From NCBI GenBank assembly GCA_008015235.1, contig SSFF01000003.1, positions 310,001-374,000 on the forward strand: a stretch of 64,000 bases of DNA. Direction: 5' to 3'. How positions within the stretch are numbered: position 1 is the stretch's first letter; every line of letters starts with the position of its first letter. The notes beneath the pieces were generated by a model that made no database searches, was not told where the DNA came from, and was given only the letters and a program-made list of their open reading frames with translations. Source of the stretch: Rhodoferax sp. (GTDB lineage: Bacteria; Pseudomonadota; Gammaproteobacteria; Burkholderiales; Burkholderiaceae_C). The position numbers and the translations under genes were made by a program. Positions 58,072 through 64,000 of this stretch are shown piece after piece.

Positions 58072-59234
58072 GCGCGCTTTTCCATCAGACCGATGAAACG
58101 GTCAAACAGGTAGCCAATGTCGTGCGGGCCGGGCGATGCTTCGGGGTGGCCCTGGAAGCAGAACGCGGGTTTGTCGGTGCGCTCCAGGCCCTGCAGCGTG
58201 CCGTCAAACAGGCTCACGTGGGTGGCGCGCAGATTCGCAGGCAGCGTCTTTTCATCGACCGCAAACCCATGGTTCTGGCTGGTGATGGAGACACGGCCGT
58301 TGTCCAGGTCCTTGACCGGGTGATTGGCGCCGTGGTGGCCAAACTTCATCTTGAAGGTCTTGGCACCGCTGGCCAGCGCCATGATCTGGTGGCCCAGGCA
58401 GATACCGAAAGTGGGGATGCCAGTCTCGATGAGCTCCTTGGCAGCGGCAATGGCGTAGTCGCAAGGCTGTGGGTCGCCGGGGCCATTGGACAGGAACACA
58501 CCGTCCGGCTGATGCTTGAGGACTTCGGCCGCCGAAGTTTGCGCAGGGACCACGGTGACCTTGCAGCCGCGCTGGGCCAGCATGCGCAAGATGTTCTTCT
58601 TGACGCCGAAGTCATATGCCACCACGTGGAAACGCGGTGCGGTCTGCTGGCCGTAGCCCTGGCCCAGCGTCCACTCGGATTCGGTCCAGCTGTAGCTTTG
58701 CGGCTTGGTGACCACCTTGGCCAAGTCCAACCCTGACATATTCGGTGCGGCCTTGGCGGCGGCCACGGCCCTGTCGATGGCTTCCTTGGTCACCACTTCA
58801 CCTGCGGCCAGGGCCAGGATGCAGCCATTTTGTGCACCACCGGTGCGCAACTGGCGGGTCAGCTGGCGCGTGTCGATGTTGGCAATGGCCACCGTGCCTT
58901 CGGCCACCAGGTACTGGGTCAGCGTCTGGGTCTGGCGGAAGTTGGACGACAGCAGCGGCAGGTCCTTGATGATGAGGCCGGCGGCGTGGACCTTGTTGGC
59001 CTCCACGTCTTCAGCATTGACACCGTAGTTGCCGATGTGGGGGTAGGTCAGCGTGACGATCTGCTGGCAGTAGCTGGGGTCGGTGAGGATTTCCTGGTAA
59101 CCGGTCATCGAAGTGTTGAAAACGACTTCACCGACGGTGGAGCCTGCGGCCCCAATGGAATTGCCAATATAGACCGTGCCGTCTGCGAGCGCCAGGATGG
59201 CGGGTGGGGTATTTCCCTTGAGAGACAAAAGCAC
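58068..59234 (-). CDS. carA: Carbamoyl-phosphate synthase small subunit
   Basis: A 388-residue glutamine amidotransferase (E. coli 382). N-terminal domain motifs are [17 protein letters not shown] and [12 protein letters not shown]. The class I glutaminase has the nucleophile in [13 protein letters not shown] and the His/Glu in [13 protein letters not shown]. The frame is open to ATG 59267, but GTG 59234 is preceded by GGAGA at a good distance and matches the family start ([18 protein letters not shown]). The upstream ATG lacks a ribosome site. Confidence 0.95.
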   Translation of the reverse strand: MLLSLKGNTPPAILALADGTVYIGNSIGAAGSTVGEVVFNTSMTGYQEILTDPSYCQQIVTLTYPHIGNYGVNAEDVEANKVHAAGLIIKDLPLLSSNFRQTQTLTQYLVAEGTVAIANIDTRQLTRQLRTGGAQNGCILALAAGEVVTKEAIDRAVAAAKAAPNMSGLDLAKVVTKPQSYSWTESEWTLGQGYGQQTAPRFHVVAYDFGVKKNILRMLAQRGCKVTVVPAQTSAAEVLKHQPDGVFLSNGPGDPQPCDYAIAAAKELIETGIPTFGICLGHQIMALASGAKTFKMKFGHHGANHPVKDLDNGRVSITSQNHGFAVDEKTLPANLRATHVSLFDGTLQGLERTDKPAFCFQGHPEASPGPHDIGYLFDRFIGLMEKRA

Positions 59235-59356
59235 TGGTTTCTCCGAATGGGTTGCGGTTTGGCCCAAACGCGCGCAAGACGAATCCTGGCGGGTGCTTTT
59301 GTGAGGAAAAGGTGCTTGAACTGCGCTTGGGCGGGCTGATTGCTGGAAAGCCTCTC

Positions 59357-59362
59357 ATTATA
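59357..59362 (-). promoter_or_regulatory. -10 element for carA
   Basis: On the minus strand TATAAT in GGCTATAATGAG, about 122 bp before the carA start. A clear -35 was not seen at 17 bp. Confidence 0.5.
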
Positions 59363-59510
59363 GCCGCACGTACCGCTCGTTCTGGTGTATAGATCGCAAT
59401 CGCCTGCCTTCATCCCAGGGAGTTTCCAAGCTCAATTTGGTTTGAACGACTGCATCGACAGGCGTACTCAGGTAAAAAAATGCATCTAGCCCGCATGAAA
59501 CCTATGGATA

Positions 59511-59579
59511 CAGCTATTTAATTGGTAGCAATCTGAGGCACACTGCCGCTGCCGGCCCAACAAGGGCAGAGGCCTGCCG
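59511..59579 (-). repeat. Dispersed REP-like repeat, copy E
   Basis: On the minus strand GATTGCTACCAATTAAATAG with the CT of the right arm gives both core arms. The GGGCAGAGGCC block lies on the plus-strand right side of the copy, so orientation of the parts differs from copy B. Confidence 0.5.
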
Positions 59580-59621
59580 AATTACACTCGATCACCAACC
59601 CACATTTCACAAGGAGACTTT

Positions 59622-61145
59622 TTGCAGTTCCCTGAAGTCCCAATGGCTGTTCCCCGCCGGACGCCTTGGCTACTCGCGATCGGATTGACCAGCATCTGGC
59701 TGGTTTACCCTATAGTCAGTGGTCCCTTGGCTTTGCTGCGCGACTTCTGGAGCTGGTTCGTGCTGTGCATCGTAGGCCTGCTGTGCTTGCGCCAACGGAA
59801 TCCACTGAACCACCTGCTGCCGGCATTGGCCTGGGGGCTGGCGATGGCGGCACTGGCCAATGCCGGGCAAAGCCTGCTGCAAGCCTACCAGCTCTGGCGC
59901 AACACGGCGCATACCGATGTATACGGATTTTTGCACCAACGTAACCAACTGGCAACGCTGTGCCTGCTGGGACTGGCAGCGCTCGGTTGGATTCATGCTG
60001 TTCGGCCCACGTCGCTGGCGTCTAAAAGATTGTGGGCCAATGGAATCGCGGCCATGTCGGGATTGCTGGGCGCGGTCATATCGTTGTCTGCTTCGCGCAC
60101 GGGATTGCTGGGCATGGTGCTGCTGTGGCTGGCAATGGAAGCCTTGGTACTGCGCTACCGGTCCAGTTCAGCGCCAGCCGCGATGCAACTGACACTGCGG
60201 ATGGCCGTGCTGGGATACGTCCTTGCGCTAGTGCCCATGCTGGGCACAGATGCGCCTTCACTGGGCATCCTCGCCCGCCAAAATGCACAGGAAGGGGCAA
60301 ACGTCTGTAGCAGCCGCCTGAGCCTGTGGGCCAATGTGCTGGAGCTGATCGCGATCAAGCCCTGGTGGGGATGGGGATGGGGGGAACTGGACTATGCCCA
60401 CTTTGTCACCCTCTTCCAATCAGAACGTTTTTGTGCCTTGCTGAGCAACGCGCACAACTTGCCCCTGCAACTGGCAGTGGAACTGGGCATACCGGTGGCC
60501 CTGGCCGCCTGCTCGGCCGCCCTGTGGTGCCTGTTTCGCGGGACACCGTGGCGCGAGCAGCACCCGGACCGTCTTTTGGGCTGGGGACTTCTGCTGCCAA
60601 TTGTGCTGCACAGCATGCTCGAATACCCATGGTGGTACGGTCCATTCCAAGTGACAGCGGCGCTTGCCATGTGGATTTTGTGGCGCAGCCCGCATCGGGA
60701 TGACCATCATTCATCCACACACTCCGTGCCTCTCGGTCGGTACAGGAACGCTGCATCATGGATGTTGGCAGCAGGACTGGCGCTGGTCATTTTCGCCGCC
60801 GCCGACTACGTGCGTGCCAGCCAGATCTACCTGCAGCCGTCCGAGCGACTGCCTGGTTTTCGCCACAACACGCAACAGCAGATCCGCAAATCCGTGTTTT
60901 TCCAGGACCAAATCGACTTTGCCGACTTGGGTCTGACCGCCGTCGACGCTGAAAATGCCGCCACCGTACACGCCCTGGCGCTGAAGATGCTGCAATTTTC
61001 ACCTGAAGCCATGGTGGGAGAGAAACTGCTTGCAAGCACCCATTTACTGGGGTTGAAGGACGAGTACGAGTATTACCAAGTGCGCCTCACAATAGCCTTC
61101 CCGGACCTGTTCACGCAACGCCAGACCAAGCCAGCTGGCTACTGA
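59622..61145 (+). CDS. PglL/PilO-like O-oligosaccharyltransferase (Wzy_C family)
   Basis: A 507-residue polytopic protein of the O-antigen ligase/PglL family. Hallmarks are the N-terminal FLHQRNQLATLCLLGLA, the loop SASRTG, SRLSLWANVLELI...KPWWGWGWGELDYA and the catalytic-loop HSMLEYPWWYGPF. PglL enzymes transfer lipid-linked glycans to pilins and other exported proteins. TTG 59622 is preceded at 5 bp by AAGGAG; the first ATG (59643) is too far, so a TTG start is preferred. No pilin or glycan-synthesis gene adjoins it. Confidence 0.85.
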   Translation: MQFPEVPMAVPRRTPWLLAIGLTSIWLVYPIVSGPLALLRDFWSWFVLCIVGLLCLRQRNPLNHLLPALAWGLAMAALANAGQSLLQAYQLWRNTAHTDVYGFLHQRNQLATLCLLGLAALGWIHAVRPTSLASKRLWANGIAAMSGLLGAVISLSASRTGLLGMVLLWLAMEALVLRYRSSSAPAAMQLTLRMAVLGYVLALVPMLGTDAPSLGILARQNAQEGANVCSSRLSLWANVLELIAIKPWWGWGWGELDYAHFVTLFQSERFCALLSNAHNLPLQLAVELGIPVALAACSAALWCLFRGTPWREQHPDRLLGWGLLLPIVLHSMLEYPWWYGPFQVTAALAMWILWRSPHRDDHHSSTHSVPLGRYRNAASWMLAAGLALVIFAAADYVRASQIYLQPSERLPGFRHNTQQQIRKSVFFQDQIDFADLGLTAVDAENAATVHALALKMLQFSPEAMVGEKLLASTHLLGLKDEYEYYQVRLTIAFPDLFTQRQTKPAGY

Positions 61146-61210
61146 GAAACACTCCCCAGCCCTTCATACCGCTATATCCCCCTGACTGCGCACAGAGCCA
61201 GTGGAATGCC

Positions 61211-63805
61211 TCAAGCGCCAAACATAAACTCCCCCGGTGCGCGGATCGGGTCCACGCCCACATGGATGGTGTCCTTGGGCGCGAACTTGCCTTCGAGCAG
61301 CAACTTGGACAGCGGGTTCTCAATACGCTGCTGGATCGCACGCTTCAACGGCCGTGCGCCAAACACTGGGTCGAAACCCACCTTGGCCAGCTCGGCCACG
61401 GCGGCGTCGCTCACCTCCAGCGCCAGCTCCATACGCGCCAGGCGCTCGGTCAGCACCTTGAGCTGGATCTTGGCAATGGACGCAATGTGCTCGGCCCCCA
61501 GGCTGTGGAACACCACAGTCTCGTCAATGCGGTTGATGAACTCGGGACGGAAATAGTTCTTCAGCTCACCCATCACTGCGTCCTTCACCTCTTCGTAGTC
61601 CTGCCCAGCCATGCCCTGGATCAGCTGGCTGCCGATGTTGCTGGTCATCACAATCACGGTGTTCTTGAAGTCCACGGTGCGGCCCTGACCGTCGGTCAGG
61701 CGGCCGTCGTCGAGCACCTGCAGCAACACGTTGAACACGTCCGGGTGCGCCTTTTCCACCTCGTCCAGCAGCAGCACGCTGTAGGGCTTGCGGCGTACGG
61801 CTTCTGTCAGGTAGCCGCCCTCCTCGTAGCCCACATAGCCGGGAGGCGCGCCGATAAGGCGGGCCACGGAATGTTTCTCCATGAACTCGCTCATGTCGAT
61901 GCGCACCAAGTGCTCTTCGCTGTCAAACAGGAAACCCGCCAACGCCTTGCACAGCTCGGTCTTGCCCACGCCCGTGGGGCCCAGGAACAGGAAGCTGCCT
62001 GTGGGGCGATTCGGGTCAGAAAGCCCGGAGCGTGAGCGGCGAATGGCATCGGCCACGGCCGACACGGCCTCATCCTGCCCCACCACACGCTCGTGCAACT
62101 TGGTTTCCATCTGCAGCAGCTTGTCCTTTTCACCCTGCATCATCTTGGCCACGGGAATGCCGGTGGCACGGCTCACCACTTCGGCAATTTCCTCAGCCCC
62201 CACCTGGGTGCGCAACAGTTGGTTGGCTTGCGTGCCAGTGCCTTTGCCCGACTCCTTGGCCTGGGCTTCCTGCAGGCGCTTTTCCAGCTCGGGCAGCTTG
62301 CCGTACTGCAGCTCGGCCACCTTGTTGAAGTCACCTTTGCGGGTCAGTCCTTCAATCTGTGTGCGCAGCTTGTCGATCTCTTCACGCACCTGGGCGCTGC
62401 CCTGGGCCGTGGCTTTTTCGGCCTTCCAAATCTCTTCGTAATCGGCAATCTCTTTCTGCAGCGACTTGATCTCGTCGCTGATCAATTCGAGGCGCTTCAT
62501 GGAAGCCTCGTCACGCTCCTTCTTCACGGCTTCGCGCTCGATCTGCAGCTGGATCAGGCGGCGGTCGAGCTTGTCCATGACCTCGGGCTTGGAGTCCAGC
62601 TCGATCTTGATCTTGGAAGCGGCCTCGTCGATCAGGTCGATGGCCTTGTCCGGCAGGAAGCGGTCGGTGATGTAGCGGTTGGACAGCTCGGCGGCGGCCA
62701 CGATGGCCGGGTCGGTGATGTCCACGCCGTGGTGCACCTGATAGCGCTCCTTCAAGCCGCGCAGGATCGCGATGGTGGCTTCCACCGTGGGCTCACCCAC
62801 GAGGATTTTCTGGAAGCGGCGCTCCAGGGCGGCATCCTTCTCGATGTACTTGCGGTACTCATCCAGCGTGGTAGCGCCCACGCAGTGCAGCTCACCGCGT
62901 GCGAGCGCGGGCTTGAGCATGTTGCCGGCGTCCATGGCGCCTTCGGCCTTGCCAGCACCGACCATGGTGTGCAGCTCGTCAATGAAAACAATGGTCTGGC
63001 CTTCGTCCTTTGCCAAGTCTTTGAGCACGTTTTTCAGGCGTTCTTCGAACTCTCCCCGGAACTTGGCTCCAGCCAGCAACGAAGCCATATCGAGCGACAA
63101 CACACGCTTGCCCTTGAGGCTGTCGGGCACTTCACCCGCCACAATGCGCTGAGCCAGCCCTTCCACAATGGCGGTCTTGCCGACGCCGGGCTCACCGATG
63201 AGCACCGGGTTGTTCTTGGAGCGCCGCTGCAGCACCTGGATGGCTCGGCGGATTTCGTCGTCGCGGCCAATCACCGGGTCGAGCTTGCCCTGGCGCGCGC
63301 GTTCGGTCAGGTCCAGGCAGTACTTCTTCAGCGATTCACGCTGGTCTTCGGCATCGGCGCTGTCGACCTTCTGGCCGCCGCGCACGGCCTCAATGGCGGC
63401 CTCCAGGCTCTTGCGCGTGAGCCCGCAGGCGCGGGCCATCTGGCCCAAGTCACCCTTGTGGTCGGCCACGGCCAGCAGGAACAGCTCACCCGCCACAAAC
63501 TGGTCACCACGCTTCATGGCTTCCTTCTCCGAAGCCTGCAGCAGCGTGACCATATCACGCCCAACCGTCACCTGCTCGGCGCCTTGCACCTGAGGCAGCT
63601 TCTTGATGGCCGCCTCGGCGGAGGCCAGCAGGCCGGCCACATTGACGCCGGCGCGGTTCATCAGCGCCTTGGGGGCGTCGTCGGTACGGATCATGGCGGC
63701 CAGCACATGCACAGGCTCAATGAACTGGTTGTCGTTGGCCAGCGCCATGCTTTGGGCCTCGCCCAAGGCTTCCTGAAATTTGGTCGTGAGTTTGTCGATT
63801 CGCAT
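61211..63805 (-). CDS. clpB: ATP-dependent disaggregase ClpB
   Basis: An 864-residue Hsp100 chaperone (E. coli 857) that resolubilises aggregates with DnaK. The N-domain begins [23 protein letters not shown]1 has Walker A GEPGVGKT; the middle coiled coil spans about 400-525 ([20 protein letters not shown] and onward); NBD2 has GPTGVGKT and ends [23 protein letters not shown] 63805 is preferred over 63847, and a sigma-32-like promoter lies just upstream. Confidence 0.98.
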   Translation of the reverse strand: MRIDKLTTKFQEALGEAQSMALANDNQFIEPVHVLAAMIRTDDAPKALMNRAGVNVAGLLASAEAAIKKLPQVQGAEQVTVGRDMVTLLQASEKEAMKRGDQFVAGELFLLAVADHKGDLGQMARACGLTRKSLEAAIEAVRGGQKVDSADAEDQRESLKKYCLDLTERARQGKLDPVIGRDDEIRRAIQVLQRRSKNNPVLIGEPGVGKTAIVEGLAQRIVAGEVPDSLKGKRVLSLDMASLLAGAKFRGEFEERLKNVLKDLAKDEGQTIVFIDELHTMVGAGKAEGAMDAGNMLKPALARGELHCVGATTLDEYRKYIEKDAALERRFQKILVGEPTVEATIAILRGLKERYQVHHGVDITDPAIVAAAELSNRYITDRFLPDKAIDLIDEAASKIKIELDSKPEVMDKLDRRLIQLQIEREAVKKERDEASMKRLELISDEIKSLQKEIADYEEIWKAEKATAQGSAQVREEIDKLRTQIEGLTRKGDFNKVAELQYGKLPELEKRLQEAQAKESGKGTGTQANQLLRTQVGAEEIAEVVSRATGIPVAKMMQGEKDKLLQMETKLHERVVGQDEAVSAVADAIRRSRSGLSDPNRPTGSFLFLGPTGVGKTELCKALAGFLFDSEEHLVRIDMSEFMEKHSVARLIGAPPGYVGYEEGGYLTEAVRRKPYSVLLLDEVEKAHPDVFNVLLQVLDDGRLTDGQGRTVDFKNTVIVMTSNIGSQLIQGMAGQDYEEVKDAVMGELKNYFRPEFINRIDETVVFHSLGAEHIASIAKIQLKVLTERLARMELALEVSDAAVAELAKVGFDPVFGARPLKRAIQQRIENPLSKLLLEGKFAPKDTIHVGVDPIRAPGEFMFGA

Positions 63806-63830
63806 GGAATTCCCCTTCAAGTTAGCGGAC

Positions 63831-63858
63831 AACTTGGGATGAATCAAGGCATTTCAAG
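63831..63858 (-). promoter_or_regulatory. Sigma-32-like promoter for clpB
   Basis: On the minus strand CTTGAAA (63852-63858), a 13-bp spacer, then CCCAAGTT (63831-63838), close to CTTGAAA-N13-CCCCATNT. It starts 26 bp upstream of the clpB start. Confidence 0.65.
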
Positions 63859-63922
63859 GGTCCACTCACCGACACAGCACCACATCGTGCCACGAACAGG
63901 GTGGCTCACTACAATCATTGCC

Positions 63923-64000
63923 ATGCAGATTCACCAATTGCAGGCGAGCTACCAGGCGGACCAGGATCGCATCCTGCTGCGTTTGAATACGCACAGCGGT
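63923..64000 (+). CDS. Conserved hypothetical protein, N-terminal fragment
   Basis: ATG 63923 opens a frame that continues past the window: MQIHQLQASYQADQDRILLR then LNTHSG. The pattern (short strand, DRILLRL, N/T-x-x-G) matches a conserved hypothetical found in Burkholderiales, but no function is known. A TACAAT -10 (63910-63915) ends 7 bp before the ATG, so the mRNA could be leaderless. It is divergent from clpB. Confidence 0.55.
   Translation, partial: MQIHQLQASYQADQDRILLRLNTHSG

Larger units (their letters stand above)
59235..59621. promoter_or_regulatory. Divergent intergenic region between carA and the PglL-like gene
   Basis: 387 bp without a supported gene. Toward carA there is a TATAAT-type -10 (minus, 59357-59362), a long leader and a perfect 13-bp palindrome GTTTGGCCCAAAC (59257-59269) just before the GTG start. 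Toward the right is repeat copy E (59511-59579) and the AAGGAG of the PglL-like gene. No riboswitch or ArgR box was recognised. Confidence 0.5.

Overview
The window is a high-GC chromosomal segment from a betaproteobacterium of the order Burkholderiales. The family is most likely Comamonadaceae (Acidovorax/Rhodoferax/Hydrogenophaga-like); the genus cannot be fixed. The support is gene order typical of that group (addAB-like | trxA-rho-rpmE, pstSCAB-phoU-phoB-phoR, carA-leuE-carB-greA | yhbY | rlmE-ftsH-folP-glmM), protein similarity recognised by eye, and degenerate copies of a short repeat with core ATTGCTA...TAGCT. No tRNA, rRNA, CRISPR array, transposase or prophage gene was seen.

Layout. 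1-7.6 kb: end of a GGDEF protein, a BaiN-like flavoprotein and an AddA/AddB-like recombination nuclease pair on the minus strand. 7.6-11.6 kb: trxA, rho, rpmE (type B) and a polytopic membrane protein. 11.6-31.5 kb: a phosphate-starvation island. It holds phoR, phoB, phoU, pstB, pstA, pstC, pstS, a chemoreceptor, an orphan Tat-exported binding protein, ppx, an EAL-CBS-GGDEF protein, a basic RHH-like protein, sixA, ppk1, a PlcP-type phospholipase, an OlsB-type acyltransferase, an M14 peptidase and two unlisted micro-ORFs. Seven direct-repeat Pho boxes (TGTCA-N6-TGTCA, allowing mismatches) lie in front of pstS, the chemoreceptor, the binding protein, the EAL-GGDEF gene, ppk1, olsB and the micro-ORF pair. 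PhoB could therefore control Pi uptake, polyphosphate turnover, lipid replacement, c-di-GMP and chemotaxis from one locus.

31.4-34.2 kb: PaiB-like protein, ArgO-type exporter with divergent ArgP, and a YCII-like protein. 34.2-38.8 kb: a four-gene 2-oxoacid oxidoreductase operon whose last gene fuses a GltD-like FAD/NAD(P) module to an 8Fe ferredoxin domain. 38.8-43.5 kb: a hybrid histidine kinase and a SulP transporter, converging. 43.6-46.2 kb: ATP-grasp protein, periplasmic helical protein and AhpD-like protein. 46.2-47.4 kb: a NorE/NorF-like trio behind an FNR/DNR-like box. 47.4-54 kb: GNAT protein, glmM, folP, ftsH, rlmE, yhbY and greA. 54-59.2 kb: carB, a LeuE-type exporter and carA in one transcription unit. 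59.2-64 kb: a PglL-type O-oligosaccharyltransferase, clpB with a sigma-32-like promoter, and the start of a divergent conserved gene.

Start codons were chosen from Shine-Dalgarno sites, ATGA/GTGA overlaps and family N-termini. Several differ from the longest open frame. All functions are inferred from motifs read by eye; no database search was run.
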